A stretch of 64,000 nucleotides of DNA from assembly GCA_900316555.1 (NCBI GenBank), contig ONDL01000001.1, forward strand, positions 1 through 64,000. Direction: 5' to 3'. The notes below the pieces were generated by a model that saw only the letters and a program-made list of their open reading frames with translations, was not told the DNA's origin and searched no databases. This DNA is from an uncultured Eubacteriales bacterium. GTDB taxonomy: Bacteria; Bacillota; Clostridia; Oscillospirales; Acutalibacteraceae. The position numbers and the translations under genes were made by a program. Numbering within the stretch: the stretch's first letter is position 1; every line of letters begins with the position of its first letter. This document shows positions 46,391 through 55,779 of this stretch, one piece after another.

Positions 46391-46822
46391 TCATTTTTTA
46401 TGCCTTTTTTTGAATTCCCTGACGCGCTCCGAGATTTCCTTAAGCTCCTGTTTGTTCAGCTCAGGTAGGTTCTCGAGCTTCTCGAGGAAGGTCGAAACCG
46501 TATCTCTCTCACGGGTTTTGAGGTACTCGGTGTAGTACGCGACGACTACGCCCGGCACCATAGCTACGGTGAGGATACCGCAGATAGTGACAAAAATCAC
46601 AACGAGCCTTCCTATCACTGTGACGGCGGTGATATCGCCGAAGCCGATCGTGGTCGACGCCACGAAGCAGAACCAGAAGCCGTCCCAGAGGGACTGAACC
46701 TGCGGCTCAAAAATCCACGTCAGCACCGCGCCTATGCAGAGCACGATAAGGTATGCGAAGAAGATTTTCATCGTTCCCGTATGGTTCAGCAGGTGAATCA
46801 TACGCTTCAAAGGCTTTTTCAT
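46391..46822 (-). CDS. Two-TM potassium channel subunit
   Basis: A minimal K+ channel of 143 residues: TM1 (about 18-38), a pore helix and the selectivity filter TTIGFGD (57-63), TM2 (about 70-95), then a cytoplasmic helical tail (FLEKLENLPELNKQELKEIS) without an RCK/TrkA-N domain. The filter reads GFG rather than GYG, a variant that still conducts K+ in known channels. The start shares one base with the symporter stop (TGATG), so the two are coupled. Confidence 0.88.
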   Translation of the reverse strand: MKKPLKRMIHLLNHTGTMKIFFAYLIVLCIGAVLTWIFEPQVQSLWDGFWFCFVASTTIGFGDITAVTVIGRLVVIFVTICGILTVAMVPGVVVAYYTEYLKTRERDTVSTFLEKLENLPELNKQELKEISERVREFKKRHKK

Positions 46823-48360
46823 CAGTCGAGCGACCTCTTCTGAGCGGCGGGAACGCGCTTCTCGTAGCAGGCGAACGCGTCGTCAACGAGCTGCTTGTCG
46901 GGCTTGGGTGAAATGAGGCTGACGAGCGGAACAATTATAAGACCCGCGATCATAGTGAACGCGCCGCAGTTGATGGGCGACTGGAGAATAACGGGGAAGA
47001 AGGAGCGGAAGAAGAGGTTGAGCACCATAACGCCCGCGCCGAAAATAAAGCTGACCCAACAGGCGAGCTTTGTGGTTTTTTTCCAGTACAGACCGTAGAG
47101 GAAGGGAGCGAGGAACGCGCCTGCGAGAGCACCCCACGAAACGCCCATGAGCTGAGCGATGAACTTCACGCTCTCGTTCTTGCTCTGGGTCTGGTAGATA
47201 GCGATGAACGCCGAAATCGCGATGAATACCACAATGAAGATACGGATAAGCACGACCTGCTTTTTGTCGCTCATCTTCTTGATGATGTTGCCCTTGAGCA
47301 GGTCGATTGTCAGAGTTGAGCTCGACGCGATAACGAGCGAGCTGAGAGTTGACATCGAAGCCGAGAGCACGAGGATTACGACGACCGCGATAAGGATATC
47401 GGGCAGGGTAGAGAGCATTGTGGGAATGATAGCGTCGTAGCCGTTTGCCGCAACGTCAACGTCAAAGAGTCTGCCGAAGCCGCCGAGGAAGTAGCAGCCG
47501 CCCGCGACGATGATAGCGAAGCCCGTCGAGATAACGGTACCCTTGCGGATATCCTTCTCGTGCTTGATGGCGTAGAACTTCTGAACCATCTGAGGCAGAC
47601 CCCAGGTGCCGAGAGAGGTGAGGATAACAACGCCGAGCAGGTTGAGCGGGTCGGGGCCGAAGAAGGAGTTGAACGCGCCGGGCATATCGCTGACGGTTTC
47701 GTCAGTGACCTGCGAAAGACCCTTGAGAGCCTCAAGGAAGCCGCCCTGCTGGCTGAGAACGGCGGCGATTACCGCGACGATACCGATGAGCATGATGATA
47801 CCCTGGATAAAGTCGTTGATAGCGGTAGCCATGTAACCGCCCGCGATAACGTAGATGCCCGTGAGCACCGACATCGCGATGATGCACCAGATGTAGGGAA
47901 TTCCGAACGCCATCTCGAACAGTCTTGAAAGGCCGTTGTAGAGAGAAGCGGTGTAGGGAATGAGGAAGATGAATACGATGATCGACGCGCCGATCTTGAG
48001 TCCCTTGCTGTTAAAGCGCTTGCCGAAGAATTCGGGCATAGTCGCGGAGTTGAGGTGCTGGGTCATAATGCGCGTGCGGCGGCCAAGGATCGCCCATGCG
48101 AGGAACGAGCCGATAAGGGCGTTGCCGATACCGATCCAGGTGGACGCGATACCGTACTTCCAGCCGAACTGTCCCGCGTAGCCGATGAAGATTACCGCGG
48201 AGAAATACGATGTGCCGTAGGCGAAAGCCGTCAGCCACGGGCCGACGCTTCGTCCGCCGAGCACAAAGCCGTTTACGTCAGTTGCGTTCTTGCGGCAGTA
48301 GATGCCGACTCCGACCATTACGCCGAAGAACAGAACCAACATTACAATTTTCAATACCAT
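46822..48360 (-). CDS. Sodium:solute symporter (SSS family)
   Basis: A Na+-coupled uptake system of the SSS/PutP type, 512 residues and about 13 membrane helices. The family signatures are visible (VNGFVLGGRSVGPWLTAFAY near the N-terminus; GGYMATAINDFIQGIIMLIG centrally). The pattern is closest to Na+/proline symporters but the substrate is not certain. GGGGGT lies 7 nt before the ATG. It is encoded between an acyl-CoA ligase and a K+ channel on one strand. Confidence 0.9.
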   Translation of the reverse strand: MVLKIVMLVLFFGVMVGVGIYCRKNATDVNGFVLGGRSVGPWLTAFAYGTSYFSAVIFIGYAGQFGWKYGIASTWIGIGNALIGSFLAWAILGRRTRIMTQHLNSATMPEFFGKRFNSKGLKIGASIIVFIFLIPYTASLYNGLSRLFEMAFGIPYIWCIIAMSVLTGIYVIAGGYMATAINDFIQGIIMLIGIVAVIAAVLSQQGGFLEALKGLSQVTDETVSDMPGAFNSFFGPDPLNLLGVVILTSLGTWGLPQMVQKFYAIKHEKDIRKGTVISTGFAIIVAGGCYFLGGFGRLFDVDVAANGYDAIIPTMLSTLPDILIAVVVILVLSASMSTLSSLVIASSSTLTIDLLKGNIIKKMSDKKQVVLIRIFIVVFIAISAFIAIYQTQSKNESVKFIAQLMGVSWGALAGAFLAPFLYGLYWKKTTKLACWVSFIFGAGVMVLNLFFRSFFPVILQSPINCGAFTMIAGLIIVPLVSLISPKPDKQLVDDAFACYEKRVPAAQKRSLD

Positions 48361-48403
48361 TTAAGATACCCCCATTTTAAGCGGTTTTGATTTTGCGTTC
48401 CGC

Positions 48404-50047
48404 TTATTTGATATTTATCTCATTCTGCTGGGCGACAACGCTTTCGCCGCAGTAGATTTTTCTGAGCACGGGTTTTTCGATTTTGCCGGTGGGATTGCGC
48501 GGAACCTTCGCGAAGATCACCCTGCGCGGTCTTTTGTAGCGCGGCAAATCAAGACAGAAGTTGTTGACTTCCTCCTCAGAGAGCGAGAAGCCTTCCTTGA
48601 CCTCGATGATCGCGGCTGCGATCTCGCCGAGGCGCTGGTCGGGCAGTCCGATGACCGCGACGTCCTTTATGCTGCCGTTTGAACGGAGGAAGTCCTCGAT
48701 CTGGACGGGATAGATATTCTCGCCGCCCGTGATGATAACGTCCTTCTTTCTGTCGACGAGGTAAATAAAGCCGTCCTCGTCGCGCTCAGCCATGTCGCCG
48801 GTGTAGAGCCAGCCCTCGTCGTCGAGAACCTCGTCGGTGGACTTAGCGTCCTTGTAGTAGCACTTCATAACGCCGGGACCTTTTACAGCGAGCTCGCCTA
48901 CGCCGTCGGTGACCTCTTTGCGGTTCTCGTCGACGATCTTTACCTGCCAGCCGTAGCCGGGAATGCCGATAGCGCCGACCTTGTTAATGTTTTCCATGCC
49001 GAGGTGAACGCAGCCGGGGCCTATGCTCTCGCTGAGACCGTAGTTGGTGTCGTATGCGTGGTGCGGAAATACTGCCTTCCAGCGCTTGATAAGAGTGGGC
49101 GGAACGGGCTGAGCGCCGATGTGCATAAGTCTCCACTGGCTGAGCTCGTAGCCGTCGATGTCGACTCTGCCGCTTTCGATGGCGTCGAGAATGTCCTGAG
49201 CCCACGGAACGAGCAGCCAGACGATAGTGCATCTCTCCTCGCTGACGGTGCGGATTATCCACTCGGGAGAAACGCCTCTGAGCAGAACAGCCTTGCCGCC
49301 CGAGATAAGGCTGCCGAACCAGTGCATCTTCGCGCCCGTGTGGTAGAGGGGAGGAATGCAGAGGAAAACGTCGTCCTTTTTCTGGTGGTGGTGAGCCTGC
49401 TCGACCTTAGCGGAGTGAACGAGCGCGGCGTGAGCGTGCAGGATAGCCTTCGGGAAGCCTGTAGTGCCCGACGAGAAGTAGATAGCTCCGTCGTCCTCGT
49501 CGGTGATATAAACGCTGGGAGCCTGTGACGAGCAGTAATTGAGCAGCTTGTCGTAGCTGTCTGCAAAGCTCGGGCACTCGTCGCCGACGTAGAAGCAGTC
49601 CTTGAGTCTGGGGATCCTGTCGCGGATCTCCTCGACTCTGCCGATGAATTCGGGGCCGAAAACGAGGATATCCGAGTCGGATTTTTCGAGGCAGTACTTG
49701 ATCTCCTCGGCGGTGTAGCGGAAGTTGAGCGGAACCGCGACAGCGCCCGCCTTGAGAATGCCGAAGTAGATCGGCAGCCAGTCAAGGCAGTTCATCAGGA
49801 GAATAGCGACCTTGTCGCCCTTCTTGATACCTCTGGTGAGCAGGAGATTCGCAAAGCGGTTCGCCTGCTTCTCAAACTCGCCCCATGTCAGCTGCTTGCG
49901 GAACGCTCCGCCTCTTGCGGCTTCGATCAGCGAGTACTCGCGCCATGTCACATGCGGAATGTTCTTGACCTCGGGGTTGATCTCCACAAGCGCGACGTCG
50001 TTTTTGAAATAGGTTGCGTTTCTTGTCAGAAACTCTGTGATTGGCAT
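48404..50047 (-). CDS. Acyl-CoA synthetase (AMP-forming)
   Basis: A class I adenylate-forming ligase that activates a carboxylic acid to its CoA thioester, 547 residues. The AMP-binding motif is YFSSGTTGFPKAILHAHAA, and VDRKKDVIITGGENIYP and the C-terminal catalytic lysine motif (NPTGKIEKPVLRKI) are present. ATG 50047 (MPITEFLTRN) has AGGAG 7 nt upstream; the ATG at 50053 is too close. The substrate, a medium/long-chain fatty acid or another carboxylate, cannot be assigned. Its leader has a strong promoter followed at once by a terminator hairpin, so expression may depend on read-through. Confidence 0.9.
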   Translation of the reverse strand: MPITEFLTRNATYFKNDVALVEINPEVKNIPHVTWREYSLIEAARGGAFRKQLTWGEFEKQANRFANLLLTRGIKKGDKVAILLMNCLDWLPIYFGILKAGAVAVPLNFRYTAEEIKYCLEKSDSDILVFGPEFIGRVEEIRDRIPRLKDCFYVGDECPSFADSYDKLLNYCSSQAPSVYITDEDDGAIYFSSGTTGFPKAILHAHAALVHSAKVEQAHHHQKKDDVFLCIPPLYHTGAKMHWFGSLISGGKAVLLRGVSPEWIIRTVSEERCTIVWLLVPWAQDILDAIESGRVDIDGYELSQWRLMHIGAQPVPPTLIKRWKAVFPHHAYDTNYGLSESIGPGCVHLGMENINKVGAIGIPGYGWQVKIVDENRKEVTDGVGELAVKGPGVMKCYYKDAKSTDEVLDDEGWLYTGDMAERDEDGFIYLVDRKKDVIITGGENIYPVQIEDFLRSNGSIKDVAVIGLPDQRLGEIAAAIIEVKEGFSLSEEEVNNFCLDLPRYKRPRRVIFAKVPRNPTGKIEKPVLRKIYCGESVVAQQNEINIK

Positions 50048-50121
50048 AATCATGCTCCTTTAAGTTTGATAGGACGGCAGCCCGTTTTTTTGCGATTTAA
50101 ATGGCTAAAGCAGACTGCCCG

Positions 50122-50155
50122 AAAAAATACCCCGAAACCAATACGATATCGGGGT
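50122..50155 (-). terminator. Terminator in the leader of the acyl-CoA synthetase gene
   Basis: Minus strand ACCCCGA/TCGGGGT (50155-50149 with 50035+94 to 50035+100, that is 50135-50129), 13-nt loop, then TATTTTTT. It begins about 10 nt after the predicted transcription start and about 75 nt before the start codon. No gene lies upstream on this strand for it to end. Confidence 0.7.
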
Positions 50156-50170
50156 CGCGATTACCTATCT

Positions 50171-50199
50171 ACTATCTCACTTTTTATTCGTTTTGTCAA
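50171..50199 (-). promoter_or_regulatory. Promoter of the acyl-CoA synthetase gene
   Basis: Minus strand consensus TTGACA (50199-50194), 17 nt, GATAGT (50176-50171). Confidence 0.65.
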
Positions 50200-50409
50200 G
50201 AGGTATAGCACAGTTTTGTGCAGAATATATGGAGCGCCTATGATTTTATTGTGCAATACAACTAAGCTGAATCTTCCTTTGCGGACAGAAAACCGCTTTT
50301 GAGATTGCGAAATGGTGCGGTATTGCGTTTTTCACTGTTCAGACTGTCCAATTTGACACCCGGATTGTTGTGCGTATTTCCTAAAAATCTATTCGGATTA
50401 AAATAATTA
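50200..50409. other. Non-coding stretch between two divergent promoters
   Basis: About 210 bases, AT-rich, with no convincing ORF, tRNA or known riboswitch. A lone TTGACA at 50353 has no matching -10. I see nothing else here. Confidence 0.5.
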
Positions 50410-50438
50410 TTGCACTTAACGCTTTAATATGATAAAAT
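50410..50438 (+). promoter_or_regulatory. Promoter of the NhaC gene
   Basis: TTGCAC (50410-50415), 17 nt, TAAAAT (50433-50438). A small hairpin GCCGAAA/TTTCGGC (50453-50459 with 50467-50473) stands near the 5' end of the predicted mRNA. Confidence 0.65.
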
Positions 50439-50499
50439 ACTAATGTTCATTTGCCGAAAATTGTCGTTTCGGCGAAAATAATTTCATAGGAGAATTAAA

Positions 50500-52173
50500 A
50501 TGAAAAAGAATCTGGTAAAGAACCTGATATTCATAGGCGCAGTCATCGCCTATATCGTGTTCTGCTTTACCCAAGCGCCGATTACGCAGGCGGTCACCGT
50601 CACCGGAACCGGTGAAGAAGCCGTAGCGGTCGGCTCATGGTGGTCGCTGCTGCCGCCGATCATCGCGATCGGTCTCGCGCTGGTCACCAAGGAGGTTTAC
50701 TCCTCACTCTTCATCGGTATCATCTCGGGCGCTGTGCTCCACGCTGTTTCGATGGGCACGGGCTTCGTCGGCGTGATGACCACGGTCGTAAACGACGGTC
50801 TTATCGCCAACATCGCCGACAGCTACAACGTCGGTATCCTTGTTTTCCTCGTAGTTCTCGGCGCGATAGTCGTGCTCATGAACCGCGCGGGCGGCAGCCG
50901 TGCCTACGGCGAATGGGCTGCAAAGCACATTCACACACGCGTCGGCGCGAGCATCGCAACCTTCCTGCTCGGCGTTCTGATTTTTGTCGACGACTATTTC
51001 AACTGTCTGACAGTCGGCTCGGTAATGCGCCCTGTCACCGACAAGCACAAGATCTCGCGTTCAAAGCTCGCCTATATCATCGACGCGACCGCAGCTCCCG
51101 TATGCATCATAGCTCCGATCTCCTCATGGGCGGCGGCTGTCAGCGGCACAGTTGACGGCGTAAACGGAATCCAGCTCTTCATCAGCACGATTCCCTACAA
51201 CCTCTACGCGATCCTCACTCTCATCATGGTGATCTTCGTTTCCGTATCAAACGTAGACTACGGCCCCATGCGCACCCACGAGATCAACGCTATCAACGGC
51301 GACCTCTTCACCACACGCAACAGCGTATATGACAAGGACGACGAGCCTACCCACACAAAGGGCAAGGTCATCGACCTCATTCTTCCGGTACTTCTGCTCA
51401 TCGGCTTCTGCGTTGTCGGAATGCTCTACACAGGCGGTCTCTTTGAGGGCGCGAGCATCATCGACGCATTCGCTAACTGCGACGCTTCCGTAGGTCTGTC
51501 GCTCGGCTCGATCGGCGCTCTTATCGTGATCATGGTTTATTACATGGTTCGCCGCGTGCTCAAGTTCACAGAGTGCATGAGCTCCATCGTAGCGGGCTTC
51601 AAGCAGATGGTTCCCGCTATCCTGATCCTCGTATTCGCATGGACACTCAAGACAATGACCAACCAGCTCGGCGCCGCTGAGTTCGTAAGAGGCATTGTTG
51701 AGAGCGCTACCGCGATCCAGATCCTGCTTCCGCTGCTGCTCTTCGTCGTCGCGCTCGGACTTTCCTTCGCGACAGGCACCTCGTGGGGCACCTTCGGTAT
51801 CCTCATTCCGATCGTCACCGGCGTGTTCCAGTCACAGCTCGCCAACGTCACCGACGGAACTATCCCCTCAATGGTTATCGTCTGTATCTCCGCTTGTCTT
51901 GCGGGCGCGGTTTGCGGCGACCACTGCTCACCGATTTCCGATACCACTATCATGGCTTCAACTGGCGCACAGTGCGACCACGTTAACCACGTATCGACCC
52001 AGCTGCCCTACGCTCTCACCGTTGCGGGCGTTGCGGCTGTCGGCTATCTGCTCGCGGGCTTCGTCCAGAACGTATTCGTAGTTCTCGGCGTTTCCGCAGC
52101 TCTCATGGTAGCTGTCCTCATCGGCATCAAGCTCATCGTCGGCAAGGACGACAAAAAGACAGTAAAGGAATAA
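50500..52173 (+). CDS. NhaC-family Na+/H+ antiporter
   Basis: A 557-residue membrane exchanger of the NhaC family, with about 12-14 helices. After TM1 a short external loop precedes WWSLLPPIIAIGLALVTKEV, the start of the NhaC core. Later landmarks are IFVDDYFNCLTVGSVMRPV (charged residues in a membrane helix) and CGDHCSPISDTTIMASTGA near the C-terminus, both typical. AGGAG lies 7 nt before the ATG. Most members exchange Na+ for H+, but some exchange organic ions, so the substrate is likely rather than certain. Confidence 0.9.
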   Translation: MKKNLVKNLIFIGAVIAYIVFCFTQAPITQAVTVTGTGEEAVAVGSWWSLLPPIIAIGLALVTKEVYSSLFIGIISGAVLHAVSMGTGFVGVMTTVVNDGLIANIADSYNVGILVFLVVLGAIVVLMNRAGGSRAYGEWAAKHIHTRVGASIATFLLGVLIFVDDYFNCLTVGSVMRPVTDKHKISRSKLAYIIDATAAPVCIIAPISSWAAAVSGTVDGVNGIQLFISTIPYNLYAILTLIMVIFVSVSNVDYGPMRTHEINAINGDLFTTRNSVYDKDDEPTHTKGKVIDLILPVLLLIGFCVVGMLYTGGLFEGASIIDAFANCDASVGLSLGSIGALIVIMVYYMVRRVLKFTECMSSIVAGFKQMVPAILILVFAWTLKTMTNQLGAAEFVRGIVESATAIQILLPLLLFVVALGLSFATGTSWGTFGILIPIVTGVFQSQLANVTDGTIPSMVIVCISACLAGAVCGDHCSPISDTTIMASTGAQCDHVNHVSTQLPYALTVAGVAAVGYLLAGFVQNVFVVLGVSAALMVAVLIGIKLIVGKDDKKTVKE

Positions 52174-52189
52174 TTCAATAACAATAATG

Positions 52190-52220
52190 CCGCTTTCGGA
52201 GAGATTCGAGGGCGGTTTTT
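52190..52220 (+). terminator. Terminator after the NhaC gene
   Basis: CCGCTTTCG/CGAGGGCGG stem with two G-U pairs, 8-nt loop, TTTTT. Confidence 0.75.
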
Positions 52221-52318
52221 GTTATAATAAGACGATTGCCCCCGCCGTTGATGATTGCCCTGATAAAGCTCAACCCGGTCAAAGGCGGGAGAATGCGCCC
52301 ACCGGCGCGGTTTTGTTG

Positions 52319-52347
52319 TTTACAAAAATTCTATTTTGTGGTACCAT
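52319..52347 (+). promoter_or_regulatory. Possible promoter of the patatin gene
   Basis: TTTACA (52319-52324), 17 nt, TACCAT (52342-52347); the -10 is weak. Confidence 0.45.
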
Positions 52348-52372
52348 ATATGTCGGAAGGATGTGTGTCTTT

Positions 52373-53221
52373 ATGAAAACAGGCTTGGTTCTCGAGGGCG
52401 GCGCGATGCGCGGACTGTTCAGCGCGGGCGTCACCGACGTTATGATGGAGAACGGAATCAGCTTTAACTGCCTCGTCGGCGTTTCGGCAGGCGCGGCGTT
52501 CGGCTGTAACTATAAATCGGGTCAGAACGGCAGGGCTGTCCGCTACAATACCCGCTTCGCAAAGGACAAACGCTATTGCAGCACCCGGTCGCTTATCCGC
52601 ACGGGCGACCTTTTCGGCGCGGAATTCTGTTACCACACCGTGCCGAACAAGCTCGATGTTTTTGACAGAGAAGCGTTTAATAATTCTTCTATGGAATTTT
52701 ACGTTGTCTGCACCGACTGCGTCACCGGCCTGCCCGTTTACAAGCGCCTCGACCTTGCGGACGACACCTGCTTTGAGTGGATACGCGCCTCTGCGTCCAT
52801 GCCGCTCGTGTCAAAGCCCGTTGAGCTTGAGGGAAAGAAACTGCTCGACGGAGGAATGTCAGACTCAATACCGCTCAGGTTTATGATACGCGGCGGCTTT
52901 GAGAAGAACGTAGTTATCCTCACTCAGCCGCGCGATTTCGAGAAGCAGCCCGCGTCGCTTATGCCGCTGATGAAGCTTTCTCTGCGAAAGTACCCTAACC
53001 TGCTCGCGGCGATGAAGAACCGCCACGAAAACTACAACCGCAGCCGCAGGCTCGTGTTCGCCGAGGAAAAGGCAGGCAGGGCGTTTGTGATCTGTCCCGA
53101 CGAGCCGCTGCCGATCGGAAGAATCGAGCACGACCCCGACAAAATGCGTAACGCCTACAACATCGGCAGGGCGATAGGCGAGAGAAGGCTCAGCGAGTTA
53201 AAGGAATTTTTGAATACATAA
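52373..53221 (+). CDS. Patatin-like phospholipase
   Basis: A cytoplasmic acyl hydrolase of the patatin/RssA type, 283 residues. The oxyanion hole LEGGAMRG, nucleophile Ser38 in GVSAG, and catalytic Asp in LDGGMSDSIP are all present. The start is put at ATG 52373 (MKTGLVLEGG). GGAAGG is 12 nt upstream, a long spacing, but the ATG at 52361 directly abuts it. It probably acts on phospholipids or lysophospholipids; the natural substrate is unknown. It is convergent with the lipase-glpK pair. Confidence 0.9.
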   Translation: MKTGLVLEGGAMRGLFSAGVTDVMMENGISFNCLVGVSAGAAFGCNYKSGQNGRAVRYNTRFAKDKRYCSTRSLIRTGDLFGAEFCYHTVPNKLDVFDREAFNNSSMEFYVVCTDCVTGLPVYKRLDLADDTCFEWIRASASMPLVSKPVELEGKKLLDGGMSDSIPLRFMIRGGFEKNVVILTQPRDFEKQPASLMPLMKLSLRKYPNLLAAMKNRHENYNRSRRLVFAEEKAGRAFVICPDEPLPIGRIEHDPDKMRNAYNIGRAIGERRLSELKEFLNT

Positions 53222-53226
53222 AGCAA

Positions 53227-53260
53227 AACGGAAGGGCAGAACCCTTCCGTTATTTCTTTT
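53227..53260. terminator. Terminator between the patatin and lipase genes
   Basis: A perfect 10-bp stem AACGGAAGGG/CCCTTCCGTT with a 5-nt loop and T-rich flanks on both strands. Confidence 0.8.
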
Positions 53261-53268
53261 ATAGAATA

Positions 53269-54171
53269 TTATCTCTCGGCAAACACCAGAATATCCCTGA
53301 TGGCCTCGTCGCGGCAGGTGTCGTTAAGAACCTCGTGGCGGCAGTTCGGGTAGAGCTTCATCTGTGCGTTTTTTCCGTACCTTAGCAGCTTCTTGCAGAC
53401 CTCCTGAACGCCCTTGCCGTAGTTGCCGACGGGATCCTCGCTGCCCGAGAGCAGGAAGATCGGCACATTAAGCTCCTCGCGGCAGAACCACGCCTTGCGG
53501 TTGCAGATCTGCAGCATCTGCAGCAGGTCGTTCATAGAGTCTACGCAGAAATGGAAGGCGCAGTAGCGGTCGGCGTGATACAGGTCGCGCGTTTCCTTGA
53601 TACTGCTCAGCCAAGCGTGAGCGTCCTCCTCGTCGAAGTGGTTGTTGTAGGTGCCGAACATCATTTTTTCGATAGTCTTTGAGATGTACCGCTTGCCCTT
53701 GGTCGCAATAAGTCGGTCAAGCAGCGAGGTACCGAAGTACGACGCGTGGTTCGGACCGGCGGTACCCATGATGATCAGCTTGTCCCAGAGCTTGTTTGTG
53801 AAGGTGCAGCGCGCGATGAACGAGCCCATGCTGTGACCCATGAGAATGCAGGGCAGGTCGTCGCCGTAGTCGTTTTTCATCTCGGCGGTGAAGCGGCGCA
53901 CGTCCGCGAGCAGGTAGCGGTAGCCGCCCATGTAGCCGAGCTCGCTGCTGTCGGCGGCGGTTTTGCCATGGCCGAGGTTATCGTAGCCGTAGCAGATCCA
54001 GCCGTTCTCAGCCATGACGCGCATAAAGCCGTCGTATCTGCCTATGTGTTCAATCATGCCGTGAACGACGTGGAAAAGTCCCTTGACCTCGCCCTCGGGC
54101 AGATATATTCTCGCGTACAGCTCGTGCTTTTCGTCAGAGGACGGAAAGCGTTTTTCAATTACATCAATCAT
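53269..54171 (-). CDS. Alpha/beta hydrolase, monoacylglycerol-lipase-like
   Basis: A 300-residue serine hydrolase of the lysophospholipase/monoglyceride lipase group. [13 protein letters not shown] supplies the oxyanion loop, YDNLGHGKT is typical of the group, the nucleophile is Ser114 in GHSMGS, and the catalytic Asp and His are probably in GSEDPVGN and [10 protein letters not shown] cap region is present around 130-210. It has no signal peptide. The start overlaps the glpK stop by 8 nt, so it is made together with glycerol kinase, which could phosphorylate the glycerol it releases. Confidence 0.88.
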   Translation of the reverse strand: MIDVIEKRFPSSDEKHELYARIYLPEGEVKGLFHVVHGMIEHIGRYDGFMRVMAENGWICYGYDNLGHGKTAADSSELGYMGGYRYLLADVRRFTAEMKNDYGDDLPCILMGHSMGSFIARCTFTNKLWDKLIIMGTAGPNHASYFGTSLLDRLIATKGKRYISKTIEKMMFGTYNNHFDEEDAHAWLSSIKETRDLYHADRYCAFHFCVDSMNDLLQMLQICNRKAWFCREELNVPIFLLSGSEDPVGNYGKGVQEVCKKLLRYGKNAQMKLYPNCRHEVLNDTCRDEAIRDILVFAER

Positions 54172-55654
54172 TTGTTACCCCCGTACACGCTCTGACGGCG
54201 CTGTGCCAGCCGCCGAGCAGTTTTTCTCGTTCGTTTTTGTCCATTGCGGGCTTGAAAACGCTCTCAGCCGAGGCGTTTTTCATGATTTCCTCACGGCTCT
54301 CCCAGAACCCGACGGCAAGTCCCGCGAGGAACGCGGCTCCTGCCGCTGTGGCTTCCTTCTGGCTCGGGCGGATAACCTGAGTGTCGGAGATATCCGACTG
54401 GAACTGCATCAGGAAGCTGTTCGCCGAAGCTCCGCCGTCCGCGCGCAGACAGGTGATTTTCCTGCCTGTGTCGCTGCCCATAGCGGCGATAACGTCGTCG
54501 GTCTGGTATGCGATCGACTCAAGCGCCGCGCGGATAATGTGCTCGCGGGTGCTGCCCATCGTCAGCCCCGTGATGATACCTCTCGCTCTCATGTTCCAGT
54601 GCGGAGCGCCGAGACCCGAGAACGCGGGCACGACGTACACTCCGTTGCTGCTCCTGACTTTTTGGGCAAAGTAATCCGTGTCCTTCGAGTCCGAGATTAT
54701 CCTCAGACCGTCGCGCAGCCACTGAACGACCGCGCCGCCGGTGAAAACGCTGCCCTCGAGCGCGTATTCGACCGCTCTGTCCTTCTCGGTGGCGGCAATC
54801 GTGGTGAGCAGTCCGTGGCGGCTCTGCACAGGCTCGTGACCCGTGTTTGCGAGGAGGAAGCAGCCCGTGCCGTAGGTGACCTTAATGTCGCCCGCGTCAA
54901 AGCAGCCCTGACCGAAGAGCGCCGCCTGCTGGTCGCCCGCGATGCCGCAGATAGGCACCTTCGCGCCCATGATCTCGGTTTCGCCGTAGATCTCGCTGCT
55001 GCTTTTGACCTCGGGCAGCATACTCATGGGTATGCCGAGCAGTCTGCAGAGTTTAGTATCCCACGAAAGCGTGTGAATATTATACAGCATTGTGCGCGAG
55101 GCGTTGGTGCGGTCGGTAACGTGAACCCTTCCGCCCGTCAGCTTCCACACGAGCCATGTGTCGACTGTGCCGAAAAGCAGCTCGCCGTTCTCAGCCTTTT
55201 CGCGCGCGCCCGGTACGTTGTCGAGTATCCATTTAATCTTTGTGCCGCTGAAATACGCGTCCGCTTTCAGACCCGTCGTCTGCTGGATATAATCGCTGTA
55301 TCCGTCCTCAACGAGCCTGTCGCAGATATCTGCGGTGCGGCGGCACTGCCAGACGATCGCATTGCAGACGGGCTTGCCCGTGCTCTTTTCCCAGACAACG
55401 GCGGTTTCGCGCTGGTTAGTGATGCCGACCCCCGCGATCTCATCGGGTGAAATGCCGCTTTTGGCGACGCATTCGGTCATCGAGGCGTACTGGTTGGCGT
55501 ATATATCCATCGGGTTCTGCTCGACCCAGCCCGCGTGAGGGAAGATCTGCGGCAGCTCGTGCTGCGACACGCTGACGACGTTCTGGTTCCTGTCAAACAG
55601 TATGCTTCTCGCGCTGGTAGTACCCTCGTCGAGAGCCAAAATGTACTTTTTCAT
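54164..55654 (-). CDS. glpK: Glycerol kinase
   Basis: Phosphorylates glycerol to glycerol 3-phosphate with ATP. The FGGY-family opening [29 protein letters not shown], and the GMRDRD-region equivalent are present, with the C-terminal signature [20 protein letters not shown]. 496 residues, full length. No glpF or glpD gene is adjacent; instead it is coupled to a lipase. A good promoter lies 33-61 nt upstream. Confidence 0.96.
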   Translation of the reverse strand: MKKYILALDEGTTSARSILFDRNQNVVSVSQHELPQIFPHAGWVEQNPMDIYANQYASMTECVAKSGISPDEIAGVGITNQRETAVVWEKSTGKPVCNAIVWQCRRTADICDRLVEDGYSDYIQQTTGLKADAYFSGTKIKWILDNVPGAREKAENGELLFGTVDTWLVWKLTGGRVHVTDRTNASRTMLYNIHTLSWDTKLCRLLGIPMSMLPEVKSSSEIYGETEIMGAKVPICGIAGDQQAALFGQGCFDAGDIKVTYGTGCFLLANTGHEPVQSRHGLLTTIAATEKDRAVEYALEGSVFTGGAVVQWLRDGLRIISDSKDTDYFAQKVRSSNGVYVVPAFSGLGAPHWNMRARGIITGLTMGSTREHIIRAALESIAYQTDDVIAAMGSDTGRKITCLRADGGASANSFLMQFQSDISDTQVIRPSQKEATAAGAAFLAGLAVGFWESREEIMKNASAESVFKPAMDKNEREKLLGGWHSAVRACTGVTND

Positions 55655-55686
55655 AAGCGCACCTGCCCGTAGTTATTTCTCTTTTC

Positions 55687-55715
55687 ATTCTATCATAACG
55701 CGGATTGTTTTTCAA
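55687..55715 (-). promoter_or_regulatory. Promoter of glpK
   Basis: Minus strand TTGAAA (55715-55710), 17 nt, TAGAAT (55692-55687). Confidence 0.7.
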
Positions 55716-55727
55716 CGGTTTTTCATG

Positions 55728-55756
55728 TTGATAAATGCTGATTTTTGTGATATAAT
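55728..55756 (+). promoter_or_regulatory. Promoter of the CotH-dockerin gene
   Basis: TTGATA (55728-55733), 17 nt, TATAAT (55751-55756). It is 12 nt from the divergent glpK promoter. Confidence 0.75.
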
Positions 55757-55779
55757 CATAATGCAAAGGGGGAATGAAA

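Noticed and set aside
50200..50409. Riboswitch or small RNA between the divergent promoters
   Set aside because: I could not build a consensus core of any known class; only scattered short stems are present.
54083..55450. 455-codon plus-strand frame opposite glpK
   Set aside because: Antisense shadow of a clear glycerol kinase; low-complexity Arg/Ala/Val composition and no motif.
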